DNA of 64,000 nt, from the NCBI GenBank assembly GCA_010645155.1, contig CM021312.1, positions 10,766,598 to 10,830,597 of the forward strand, read 5' to 3'. Under the pieces are notes generated by a model. It worked only from the letters and a program-made list of their open reading frames with translations, made no database searches and was not told the DNA's origin. Positions 11,345 through 23,200 of this stretch are shown piece after piece (positions within the stretch are counted from its first letter, which is position 1; the number at the start of each line of letters is the position of its first letter). A program made the translations under genes and the position numbers. The stretch comes from Tigriopus japonicus (taxonomy: Eukaryota > Arthropoda > Copepoda > Harpacticoida > Harpacticidae).

Positions 11345-12320
11345 TGAAGCCTAGACAGGCTTTAATTGAATATTAATAGAGGTTTTAAGACTTAATTCAT
11401 GTCCTGAACAACTTATTCTGACTTGAACACAATGCAAAATAGTTTTATGTTAGAAACTTAAATTGCAAATATTATTTAACTAGGCAGGGTTTGACGGTTT
11501 TACCTTAAATCAAATCACCTTCGCTGACCTACTAAAAGTGGAAATTATTGCATTTTGAAACAAAGATAAGCATGTATAACTTTTTGCATTGCAATTTTGT
11601 AGTGTATTTTACATCTTGGTCGATCTTGACATATGAAAGTTTTTTCTGAATCATATTTTGATCGATTTTAGCTGAAAAAAATCAACTCCCACAAAAAATG
11701 TCAAATCAACATCCATCACATTTCCTCTTTAAACTTAATTCAAAGAAGACTTTCTAAAAAGACAGCCGAAAGAGAAAATTGTAACGTTTTATTTCGACTT
11801 TTGGTCATGTCAACGCGTATAAAAAATGTTGGCTTTTTAGCGTGAAAGGGAAAATCCAAATACTTCAAGTTCGTTAAAATAAATCGAGGTTAAGATCCTA
11901 ATTTCTTGACGAAAACCTTACGCAAGGTATGACAGTAATAGGATGGGAAGTCCCTTTTAAACACGACAAACAGATAATAATAAAAGCACGTAAGCAATCC
12001 AAAAATACAACATATCTAAGCTAATGTGCGTAAATTGAAACCTACACATCACTTGTTCTTGACTTAACACAATACATACAATAGTACGAGACAAGGTAAG
12101 TTTGGCTTGAATGACTGAAACGTGTACATTTGTGATAAGAACGAAGATTTAGGTCTAAGAATAAAGAACGATTAGCAAAACGTCATAGCATGCATCAAGT
12201 CTAAAATGAAAATCAATGGGAATGTACAGGTTGTTCAAACACTCAAGAACAAGTTCAAGCACCAAATTTAGGTCCATATACAGTGTGCGAGAAAAAGATG
12301 GGGACCCAGTAAATTTTTTA
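11345..12320. other. Intergenic, nothing recognised
   Basis: AT-rich sequence with no supported coding or repeat structure that I can see. Confidence 0.35.
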
Positions 12321-12328
12321 CAAATAAC

Positions 12329-13316
12329 TAGGGCTGAATATTTTAGGTTTACTTTTTGGGCAAATTATGACATAATTAGGTTGCCCAAAACTACGTTTTA
12401 GGTTTTTTTTAGGTTGAATAGATTACACCTTTTACAGTGGCTTTTCAGACCAAATTTTGCCTTTTATCTATTGTTTTTCAGCACTTTACTCTTGGCAAGA
12501 GTAAAAGTAGTTGAGCAGAGACAAAGGCAATGAAAATTTTATTTGGCAGTGGGGGAAAATGCCAGTATAGAAAAGTTTGTGCCAGTGAAATTTGTTAAGC
12601 GGCAGAATATGGCAGAAAGTGGCAAAAATGCGACCAAAAAACCCAGATCAAAAATTGTCGACCTAAAAAAGGAGATCGGCAATTTTTTACCTAAAATGAG
12701 ACCGAAAATTGTCGACCTAAACAAGGAGATCGGAATTTTTTTACCTTAAAACGAGTTCAAAAATTTTTGACCTTAAAACGAGTTCTGAAATATTTTACCT
12801 TAAAACGAGTTCAGAAAATTTTGACCTTAAAACGAGTTCAGAAATTTTTGACCTAAAAACGAGTTTGAAAAATTTTCGACTTAAAAAAAGAAATTGAAAA
12901 TTTGCGCCCTAAAACCGAGATTAAATGAATGAAAACGAGACGAGAAAAAATATGACTTCAAAAAATGACAGTGAGCGCCCTTAATTGGCAGTATGTCGGC
13001 CTGAAACCACCTGATAAAGCTAATTCGGTATGTTGTTGAGATGAAAAACATTGTGGCTCCCACTCTTCTACTTGCTTCCTTTTTTTTGTTTTAAAGACAC
13101 TGGGGTAATTTTCAAGTGGGCGTAGTCAAATGACATTAGGGTGAGAAAAAAGTTAATTTTAGGTTGAAAACTTAGTTTTAGGTAAAAATTTCCTGAAAAA
13201 TGCGAGAAAAAAGTTAATTTTAGGTTGGAAACTTATTTTTAGGTAAAAATTGCCCAAAAAAGGCGTTTTAGGTTAAAACCTAGGTTTTTATGTAAAACCT
13301 AAAATATTCAGCCCTA
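12329..13316. mobile_element. hAT-like non-autonomous element, 988 bp, with 8-bp target duplication
   Basis: Terminal repeats TAGGGCTGAATATTTTAGGT at both ends in inverted orientation are flanked by identical 8-bp duplications CAAATAAC (12321-12328 and 13317-13324). The length and TAGGG-type ends suggest a hAT-like origin. The interior holds many spaced degenerate copies of a block reading roughly GACCTTAAAACGAGTTCA (12640-12860), and repeated TTTTAGGT words near both ends. Open frames inside merely follow this repeat and are not genes. Confidence 0.85.
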
Positions 13317-13433
13317 CAAATAACGAAGGTAGATCGACTATCATATTTTTTTTTGCACATGGATTCTGAAGCTATTAAGTTCAAATACTTGCAACAGCCA
13401 CTTTCACGATGGCCGCCTTTTTTTCTTCTTTTT

Positions 13434-13604
13434 TTGTGGATTTTTTATTACCGCTACAAGGAATGCGATTCCTTGTAAATTAAAGGATTTCTCCCGACAG
13501 CTTCAATCCGACCCCCAACAGGATTCGAACCTACGCCGGCTGGGGAAGCACTTACACTCGGCACTTTTAAGAACGCGCTAGTACGCGTGGCCACTCTGGC
13601 TTCC
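13434..13604 (-). mobile_element. tRNA-derived SINE, family A, copy 1
   Basis: On the minus strand the head reads GGAAGCCAGAGTGGCCACGC, followed by a B-box-like GTAGGTTCGAATCC, as in a class II (Leu/Ser-like) tRNA with a long variable arm. The body then runs to the shared tail TGTAGCGGTAATAAAAAATCC in slightly diverged form. Other copies are at 35432 and 47049. I call it a SINE rather than a tRNA gene because it repeats with the same non-tRNA tail. Confidence 0.8.
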
Positions 13605-13619
13605 AAAAAAAAATGTTGA

Positions 13620-16600
13620 CAATGAGCTTTGTTGAGCTTTGTTGACAATGATCTAACCAAATCTATCATTGACTTGGCCACAGCAGATACGGGTGACATC
13701 TGGCTCAAAGGCTTAAACCAAAACTGATTTCCAGACAGGGACACCTGGACTCTTGCATACCCTGGACTCAAACATGGATCACACAGAAAAGCCTTTGGAT
13801 TGAGTTCAGGGCTTCATGTGCGGTCCCAGAATTTTAATACAAGCTTGATCAGGTAATTAATAATAATTTCATCAGTCCTTTATTTTTTCAGTCATTATGA
13901 AGTTAAATGGAATTTTTTCTTCCTGATTGTCTGTGAAGTCGTTTAGGCGCAACCAGTGAAATAGAAAATATGTGCAACCTATGAGCTTTGTGACAAAGAA
14001 GTCTATTTTTAGGTGACCAATATGTATTGAGAAGTTTGAAAAAGGGTCAAACATTTGTGTCAGGGTTTAATTTTGGGAGTTTTATTGGTAAGGTGACCTC
14101 CCAGTCTTATGTACTGTGACCTTCCACTCGGCAATTTGTTAAAGGACCGTGTAGATTTTTGTGAAAACATATTAGTAGCGCTCACTCCACCAAAATTTCT
14201 TACTCACTAATTACTTGGATCCGACAATAATCTTGCAAATTAAAATATCAAATTTAATCTTAATCATGAACTTTCGCGTCCTGCATGTTGGAAGACATCA
14301 CAGACGTCTGCATTGGTCGAGCTCCCATAGATTTAGCTGGACAGACTCTATAATAGAGTCTCTAGGGACCCTTTAACATAGACTCGCTGCAGTAGGCTAA
14401 CACCTGGTGCTGATGGTTCATGCTGGTGATTGGGCAAGACTCAATATCTGCATTCAACAGGTTCTGACAAAGCTTAATTACGAACCAGAGAACAGTGAAA
14501 TCTTGATTTAGCGATCTCTGATTCAACGATAATTTTTAGGGTTACTGACTCTGTACAACTCCTATGACAGTGACTCAATCTAACATTAAATCTTGAATTA
14601 ACTATATCTTTTAAGGTGATGGACAGTATCGTTAAATCGAGATTTCACTTTACTTCTCCTTTGCAGATTCAGTTGTCAGTCACCCATTGTGAACGATTGG
14701 CACAATGTGTTCACCCGTTGACGGCCAGTCTTTACGACACTGAAAATTCAGTGGAACTTTTTAGCATTAAAAATCATTTACTTTTCTTCATTGCGCTTAA
14801 GTCGGCACAGCGCGCATCTAGTTCCGATAATGAAAATTCAATGGAACACTTACAGCGTTGAGGTAACCTCTCATTTTGGTACAATTACAGGCAATAAATT
14901 GTATTTCTGTAAATCGCCTGACAAATTAAGATGTTCTTGCCCCCAAAACACCCAAGTAATCAAGAACATGTTCGTCAATTTGCCATACATTTTTGCCTAC
15001 ACAGTGGGTCCAGAACAGCAACTGATTAAAGCAGTTAAGTTTATTGCCTTCTATCCAGACCTGTGTCAATTTTTTCAAAATTTCATTGGTTCAAAAGAAA
15101 TTTGATGCATATTATTTGTAGGCAATTGCAAAAACTTTCAAAAGGGAATTTCTATTCTTAAAGTTCAATAAAAGGTAAGCTACAAAGGAAAAACTGTAAG
15201 TTTTAAAGTTAGGTGTATCTAGTTACATACGAAAACAAGAGATCCGAGCAAGTTTTATTGGATAGGCGAGTCTTTCGTAAAATTCTAGAGCTCGTCATCA
15301 AGATATACAGATGTCTAATTCAATTGAGAGTTCGGTCAAGCACTCCCTTCTTTTTCATGGAGGCTAGGTTTGGAGTATTTGGAGTACCTTTCGTTGCCAA
15401 AATGTGTTTCTCTCGTGCTTTGCACTTGTGTGCAAACTGCGAGACCAAAACAATTCAGTCTTATCGTCTAGAACCTCTTTCAAGTAAGCAGAAGTCACTA
15501 AATTCATTAAATGTTTTATTGCACCTCAGAGTCATTAATTCCATTTAAAGCCACACGTAGAGATTTGCATTACGTTACCGTAAGTCAAATACAAGCTCAT
15601 TTTCCTCCGTCATCCTTTTTGACCTAACTTGGTTGCTAAAATAGTGAATTTACATTAAGATAATTTCAGGGAGGCCTGGAAACTTAAAAATTGGTTGATT
15701 AAAAACATTTTTCATGTTTTTAAATTACTACATGGCCTCAAGGGCAAGTAAAGCTACTTGAAATGATGGTTATCACCTTCCTGTTAATGAACAGATGAAT
15801 ACAAGAAAACTCTCAAATAGTTGCCTGCCTCCTGTTTTGATTTAATTTTTCTAATAATGTACAGCAAGTACAATATTGCACTTTCGAATCCCGTTTGTTC
15901 TCGAATCCCGTGAAAGTATTACTCCTAAGAGGAGCCATTTAATGTCGTGCGCGTACTCTTGTATCTAAAGTGCTCTACACTCAATCTAGGTTTTAAGATC
16001 ACACGTTTAAATACCATGAATGAGACATCAAGATTATGAGTAGGTGTCGTTTGCTTGTCTTTATCCTCGGAATTATTTTACAACAGTGTTATCTGATTCT
16101 CCTACAATTAGAATGCATCTGGAGTGGAACCCAGAGAAAGGTTTTACAAATGATCTAAATATGTGACAACTAAGCGTAACTCAATCATACAATTTGTGAA
16201 GCTTCTCTAAGCCAGTGGCGTTACTACTGTATACACCCACCAGTTTGTTTCTATTTTCGGTACTTTATATCCAGATGAAACTTGCGACTCAGCAAATAAG
16301 AATCTCCATGGGAATTAATCTTTGATTGAATAGTTGATAACGGTCATTCTTGGACTATTTGGTTCCTGTTGCTTTAACTTGGCAATGCTTATCTTTGAAA
16401 AAATGTCAAAAAATTCACTTCGAAGCTCTATCCTATATTCGTAGTTCAAAAACAATAAACCGGGGACCGCAGAACCAAACTTGATGGACTTTTCCATTTC
16501 AATATGAGATGGGATATTTTGGAGGGAGGTCTCAAACTAAATATTTTCCCGTTTGAGATTTACATATTTTCACTACCTAAAAGAACACCCTGAATCTTGA

Positions 16601-17160
16601 TGGTGTAATGTGCAAAGGATGTGAATGCAACGCTTTGCTTAAAAATAATAATATGCTTGCCACTGACACCGCTTGGGAAAAATAAAAGACACTTACCAAT
16701 AAAAATCATGCACAAAAGACATAAAATAATATCTGTTTCTTTGAATACATTAAGGCATCGAAAGTCGTGACGGTAAGGAATTTCGAATCTATTTGCAAGG
16801 ACGCCCTTGTTCATAACATTAATTCGGGTTTTTTTTTTTTGTTCTTCCGTTTTGCGAGTTTCGAGTTGGGAGTTCTGTCACATATATGACTAGGGATTTT
16901 TTTGTTCCTCAAAAGGGCAGGTTGTATTGAATTTTGTGAAAAGATCTAGGCAAGGATCAATAAGGAAATACTTGAATCAAAATCGAGTTCGAGTTCCATC
17001 ATTTTTACTACATAAAGATCGAAACACATCAGTATTGGTGTTGCTTCTGAAGTGCCAATTGACTTATTTCATTGCTTTGCACAAGAACCCATGAAATCTT
17101 TGGACTGGGAGGCTAGCAATGACAATTGTGAATTCCAAAACGAAGAAATTTTGTGACTAC
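13620..17160. other. Long intergenic stretch, no supported gene
   Basis: About 3.5 kb with only short reading frames (for example 14616-15105 and 15213-15548) that lack domains, signal peptides or credible splice context. No clear repeats were recognised by eye. Confidence 0.35.
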
Positions 17161-17625
17161 TGTAACAGGGCTCCCTCATTCTCTCTGTGCATAGAGCTCT
17201 ATAGAGTGGAGATACTGGAGCAGGCCGGTCGTGGAATTTGATTGTAGAAAGCAAGGGCCATTTATCATCAGCGACTAGTTGAAACTACCGTCTTTAGATG
17301 AAACTTGCCCAAATAAGTCCAATGCATTGACGTTTGTACTATGATCTTCCATTTGCAAGGGCAAGTTTTTATGATAGTCTCTGGAAATACGATTTCAACC
17401 AACCATCCTGGTCACCACAGCTGGTCACCTATCGTACGAAGCCTTCTTCGCAGATGAAGTCATTGAGAGCATCATACTGGGATCTCTGAAGAGTGGAAAG
17501 GACTGACAGGGTATGATCTTGTGCTTACATTATTGACTTATATTTATATAAATGTTTTTATAAACATTGTCCTAATGTTAAATATATCTTCTAGGTTTAC
17601 CACTGAAATTAGGTCCATACGAATC
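17161..17625 (+). mobile_element. LTR-like repeat 5' of gag remnant
   Basis: The segment from about 17161 (TGTAACAGGGCTCCC) resembles 45778-45935 across GGCCGGTCGTGGAATTT, CATCAGCGACTAGTT and GACGTTTGTACT. Its last 75-80 bp (about 17547-17625, with GTTTACCACTGAAATTAGG) recur after the gag remnant at 18992-19078. That is the arrangement expected of an LTR with a truncated partner. Ends are approximate. Confidence 0.55.
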
Positions 17626-17670
17626 ATTGGCAACAAGGATTTAGAATCAAACACCCACGACAACCCCGTC

Positions 17671-18985
17671 ATGTCCCGCCACCAACTTCAAATGCCCCCG
17701 ACCTTCAACCACCTCGACCATTCGGATGGCGAGAGGTGTGAGGCATTCTGCTTCTGGACTCAGCGTTTTAAGGCTTTTGCAGAAGGTTACTACAACCAGA
17801 AAACATGCCCTACCCCAACTGATAGGGACGCAAATTTGGAATTGAAACGGCTACTCTGACTAGCACTTGAAACCCCCACGGCCAAGTTAGTTGATAGTCA
17901 TTTCCCCGACTTCAGGGAGAGCAAAGAGACCTACATCAACATCATGGAATTCTTGAAGAGCCGCATCATGGACCAATTGTCAAACTATCAGCCCCTCAAC
18001 TCCCTTCTGGATATGCATCAGAACCGGGAGAATCCTTCTCGGATTTTTTGGATCAGATCACGAATCTCGCTGCTCGCATTGGCGCTCCAAACCAGGAGGC
18101 CAGGGACTTCCTCTCCCACCACCAGGCACTCCGAGGAACGGTTTCCCAGGCGATTAGAGCTAACGCTCTCCAACACAAGTGGACCCTGCAAGAGCTCTGG
18201 GTTAAGGCCCGTAAAGTCGAAATGTCGTTGTCAGCAGCCAACCACCAAAGCCACAGATCCCAAGCTATGTTTCAAACCAAGGTTGAATCTTCGCCGCCCG
18301 TGGCCTTCAAGGAAGGGACTGACTCGAGAATGGTCCAGCCCATCAGTGGACCTTACTCAAAACAAACACCCCTCTGAGCCCCTCATGAGAATTCGGTCAA
18401 AGACCGCAAGAAGTGCAGGTATTGAGGGAAGATCCACCCACCGGGGAGACAGAACTGTCTGGCAGCCCACACAACGTGCTCAAGGTGCTCGAAACATGGG
18501 CACTTGCCTTCAGTTTGTAGATCAGCGGAATGGAATGGGAATTCCTCTCAGGCAATCAATGCGACTTCCCAGTCCAAGGATCAAGATATTTCAAACCCTG
18601 GTGAACCTGCCACAGTTTACTATAACGTTTTGTCCGTTTTTACATCCCTGAGCAAGGTAGTGCCCCTCCCGCAAGTGAATGTTCTCCCATTGTGGCTCCT
18701 CAAAGACCATGACCAAAATAGAATAGAAAAGACTACTATCACCGTAAGACCGTTTGGGAGTGCCGATATCCGACCCAAAGAGACTATCCTTAGGGATACT
18801 ACATGGAACACCACCACAATAACTGCAGAATGGGTGATAATTGACGACTCGCTTCTAGATAGAACCATTGATCCGTTAATATCATGCTCCCTAGTGCCAG
18901 CCCTTGGGCTCGTAATCCTTCATAACAACCTGGTTCTGTTTGCTAGATCATTTCATGGACAGACAGAGAATAAACGAAATGAATT
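17671..18985 (+). pseudogene. Gypsy-like gag and protease remnant
   Basis: Several frames together give a retrotransposon capsid-like stretch: PPTFNHLDHSDGERCEAFCF (cut), then FWTQRFKAFAEGYY, SFSDFLDQITNLAARIG and WTLQELWVKARKVEM. Next comes a CCHC-like zinc-knuckle region (RKKCRYCGRE, then CSRCSKHGHLPSVCRS) and a protease-adjacent stretch with RPFGSADIRPKE and DPLISCSLVPALG. The frame changes several times (near 17860, 18030, 18380) and no reverse transcriptase or integrase follows, so most of pol is missing. It is a decayed LTR retroelement, not a host gene. Confidence 0.75.
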
Positions 18986-18991
18986 GTAAAG

Positions 18992-19078
18992 TTGTATTAA
19001 TGTTATTATAAATATAGTCCTAATGTTAAATATACAATCTTTCTAGGTTTACCACTGAAATTAGAAGGTCCATACGAA
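18992..19078 (+). repeat. Partial right copy of the LTR-like end
   Basis: It matches about 17547-17625, with shared TCCTAATGTTAAATATA and TCTAGGTTTACCACTGAAA, and small insertions. It abuts the mariner fragment at about 19078 directly. Confidence 0.65.
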
Positions 19079-19566
19079 CCAGAGGGGTTCTTGCATTGGA
19101 CTTCAAACCCAAATCATTGTGGATGACTTCTTGGATGGTGCTCTTGGCCACGTTGAACTTGGCTGCCATCCTCCTCATTGACGTCGTGTGGTCCTTGTTG
19201 ATTTTGGCCGTCACCTTGCTTATAAGTTCCTCAGACCTCTTTTTGTTGTGGCCACCACTGCCTGGCTTCCTCTTCAGGTCATCCCCGTCCTCCATGACTT
19301 TTTTGACAGCGTACCCCGTCGGCAAGGACACGCCAATGACCTCCGTTGCTTTCCGGATGTCGACGCCGGCGCAAAGCAAAGCTGCCAGGCGCAACCTTTT
19401 GTTCTCTTGATGGGACATTTTCAAAAGAGGAACAATTTTGTACTAATTGAGTTTTCGTGCCAGTTTTCAAGGTTTGCGTTGCCGTTGACCAATCAAAAAT
19501 CGGCTGAAAAAACGCGGGATATTTGAAATCAAACATTTTTTTTAGTTTTTGCTATCGCACCCTGTA
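19078..19566 (-). mobile_element. Mariner-family 5' fragment with transposase N-terminus
   Basis: The minus strand from 19424 downwards gives a helix-turn-helix half of a mariner-like transposase: NKRLRLAALLCAGVDIRKAT, then LKRKPGSGGHNKKRSEELI, TSMRRMAAKFNVAKSTIQEV and LGLKSNARTPLV, where it is cut off. The outer end TACAGGGTGCGATAGCAAAA (minus strand, ending at a TA at 19565-19566) matches the end of the element at 8164-9011. The catalytic half is gone. Confidence 0.8.
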
Positions 19567-19569
19567 TGT

Positions 19570-20159
19570 TGACCAAGCTTGCACATGCTCTCGGATGAAG
19601 GGAATTGTAAAAAGTTGTCAAGTTCCAACATTTTTCAGTCGTGACAAGTAACATTATGTTGTGAGTTTTGCGGAAAATGGATCACCTTTATTATTGATAT
19701 TCAAACATGTGATGTGATTGTGATTTCAATTACATTACATTTCCGTATTGTTATTGGAAATCCATTTCTTTTCAATAACGCGACAACCTTTTTTGCGTTG
19801 ATTGATTGATATTAAAGTTTTAAGCAAGAGAGTCTTAGCTTTTTGGCATATCTTCTAGATGTCCTTATTTTCATAACTAAGTGCTTAGTCCTCTATTATA
19901 TTAGATAGTTTGAAAAAAATCCGTCGCTGTGGTTTTCAATAGACCATTTTAAATTGTTCAATTGCATAATTTCGTTGCTTACTTGTGCTACTTTCGAAGT
20001 ATGTATGATGCATTAAACTTGCCATTAAAACCACTGATTCAACCATCAGATGCCATCTTCAAAAATCATAAAACTAATGCATTTTCTAAGCAAACAAAAC
20101 AATGGTTTTGCTATTAGACCACAAAATAACATTTATGCATTTGAAAGATTTTCCAAGCA
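19570..20159. other. Upstream region of the apple/kelch gene
   Basis: AT-rich with no coding signal or recognised repeat. It probably contains the gene's upstream control sequence. Confidence 0.35.
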
Positions 20160-20167
20160 TATAAAAG
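20160..20167 (+). promoter_or_regulatory. TATA box of the apple/kelch gene
   Basis: TATAAAAG lies 39 bp before the ATG at 20206, which implies a very short 5' untranslated region if transcription starts about 30 bp downstream. Confidence 0.6.
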
Positions 20168-20205
20168 GACTGTTCCTGGTGTTGAATACTGAAATTTGGC
20201 TAAAA

Positions 20206-23200
20206 ATGAAGAGTTTCATAGTCATTCATTTGATTCAATTATTCCAAACTATTCGTGGTGTTGTGAACCAAGTCGAGTTCGTTAAAACACGATTGGACCA
20301 CAGTGTATTTCAGGCGAATTTCACGTGGAAGGAGGTATCAATTTCAAGGTTCGATTTAAGCCAATGTGGAGGCCAATGTGTTGCTTCATTCGAGGAATGT
20401 TTCTTGTTTGGATCCAATAATAAATTGTGTTCTATTGGGGCCTTATCAAACTCATCTACCTCCAAGGAGCAGCTACCCGAAAAGATCTACATTAATCAAA
20501 GTAAATTGTCAGTGAATCTAGGTCTCAATGAGTTGTGAAAGATATAATCTATGAGATTTAAAAAGTGGGAAATTTCCCCTTCAAAAAATCACTCGAGATT
20601 TGTGACTAAAGGTTATCATATTATTATGATTTGGCCTCAGGAATTTGATGCAAAAAACTTTTATTGGCATGATGGGCCCTTATTTACACTGATTTGCATT
20701 TTGAGCACTTACTTGCATTGATTTGCATTTTGAGCACTTACTTGCATTGATTTGCATTTTGAGCACTTACTTGCATTGATTTGCATTTTGAGCACTTACT
20801 TGCATTGATTTGCTTTTTGAGCACTTACTTGCATTGATTTGCATTTTGAGCACTTACTTGCATTGATTTGCATTGTGAGCACTTACTTGCATTGATTTGT
20901 ATTTTGAGCACTTATTTTCATTTTGGAGGCTGTTTAGGAAATTGAGCAAGAAAAACGTGATTTTCAAGAGTGGTTGTTTAGGGATCAAATATGATTTTCT
21001 GATTTTTCTTCAAAAAATGATTTAAGTATGGATACAAAAACAAGCGATTTTTTTCCATCTCATGTTTTTTGATTTGATTCTTCTGATACCAACTTCGGAA
21101 GATGTGGTACCTTGACCAACCAAGCCTGCTCTCGATTTAGAGTCAGGATTGCAGATTTAGGCACCTTAATAACCAATGGATGTCAACAAGTGAGATATTT
21201 TTGTATGCAAAATCGGCTTTTTTCAAATTTGTAGTGTGAAAAATGAAATTGACAAAGACAAGTTTTAGAACTGAAGAATGAACGGACTAAATTTGTGGAT
21301 GTTGGTGCGCTCCATTACTAGTGTGTGCTCCAAAGCCTTTTCACATCCACAGGCAGACAAAAATAAAAAAGACGTTTATAAGGTGTTCAAGAGACAAAAG
21401 ATTGCAATTTGTAGCCCCATTAATCTTACAAGGACAAACCAGACCTTAGAAATCCAAAACAATAGAATAAATGAAATTTCTTTTGCATTTTTATTTATAT
21501 TTTGAAGAAAAGTTAAAGCATTTTTTATTTGCATTTGATTCCCAGGTCTAAATATTTCAGTCAACTTTGTTGTTGTTTCACCATAGTAATACCCGCTTTT
21601 TCTTAAACAACATATTGAGTATATGTAATATGAGAAGAACTCACCAATGTTACCAAATACTTTGAGCCAGTGCTGCCAAAAATAAATAGAAAATATGCCA
21701 AGAACACAGGGTCTTCTAGAAAAAAATCTTATTTTTCCATAGAATGTCTTTTCATAGCTCTAATTTACCTAAAAAATAAGCACTTTTGGCATTTTTAGGG
21801 TTTGGAAGTTTTACTTTTTCCAAATTGTACCATTTATTGAACATTTCTAAACCTAGTAAGTGCAAAATTGAATAGATTTCCTACCTAAAAAACCCAAAAA
21901 GAACTTTTTGTGTCAATATTTTTTTTTTAAATGATGGACAATGAGTATTTGACATTTTTTTATTGCTTTAAGTTATATTGGTTAAAAATTTCTGACAACT
22001 CAAACATTTTGCCCGTCTATCAGATGTCCAATCTTCGTAATGAGGCATGCAGGGGGAGGTTTAAGTGATCTCTTCAAAAATCTTATCACGGGCGGATGAA
22101 AAAAGAGAAAAGGCTTGTTCGTCAATGTAAATTTTGGTCAGTGCTAGGGTTTTCGCGGTTTACAGACCGCCCTTGTGAATTAGATGCCATGAAAAATGTT
22201 AAACTGCCTAAATTCTCACGAGCCACCCACTGTTGCCAAACAAGCCTTTTCTCTTCTTTCATCCGCCCGCGATAATATTTTTGAAGAGATCACTCAAACC
22301 TCTCCCTGCATTTCTCATTGTTTCCCTGACCCTAGTTCAGGCTCTTTATTATAATTCTTGTTACAGATTCCTTAAAAGTGTGGCTTTTGTCAAAATATGT
22401 TGAAATACCTGTTAACAAGAGTCCAAGTGCAAATTTCATTTGGAATCTGACCGTCTCCACTAATTCTGATTGCTATTTGCGTTCACTTCTGTTCAAGACT
22501 AGTGCTCCCAATCTTTTTGGATACTCAAGATCAAAACAAACGTGCTTTGAAGGCATCCTGAAGCAAAACATTTCTCTTTCTTCAATGGAATTAGATGGTT
22601 TGGAGGCACTCTACTTCAACAAAGGTCAGTGAACAAGGGCAATCGACTATCAATACATTTGGCCAGAGCCCAAAAATAGTTATTGAAAATAACCATTCAA
22701 CAAACATTTGTTTTAAAAAAACTATTGTTTCTAAATTGGCCTACGCAAAAATTAAATAATTCGTAAACAATTTTGACTATGCGACATCCGATCTTTTAGT
22801 AGCATGTATGATGTTAAGTCAGGTGTTCCACAAGGTTCAAGCTTTGGTCCGCTCCTGCTTATTCTCTTTATTGCTCCTCTCCAAAAGTTTAGAACAAAAG
22901 CCAGTATTTCTTCATAAGCTGATGACACAAAATTAGTTTGTGGAAGGAATGGTCACGACTCAAAATGTTTAGTTGAGGACTTGGAGAAAGTCAACTCTTG
23001 GGTTGGCCATAGTAATAGGTATAAAAAGTATCTGATGCTGTACGTTTTCAAGAGCGTTACATGGGCTCTGTCCTAACCCAGGCTTTGAGATCAGTTGTAG
23101 CGATTGTAGAGGTTTTACGTGCGCTCTGAGAGCACCTCCAAATCCTAAGGAATCAAGGCTAAGTCGAACAATGAAGTCCTCCTCTCTTCTTTATCGGGCT

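Noticed and set aside
12543..12749. 68-codon frame with repeated KIVDL and KEIG words
   Set aside because: It follows an internal nucleotide repeat in a hAT-like element. The opposite strand is equally open.
20690..20921. Eight regular repeats resembling a CRISPR array
   Set aside because: The 29-bp units are contiguous with no spacers, in a eukaryotic intron.
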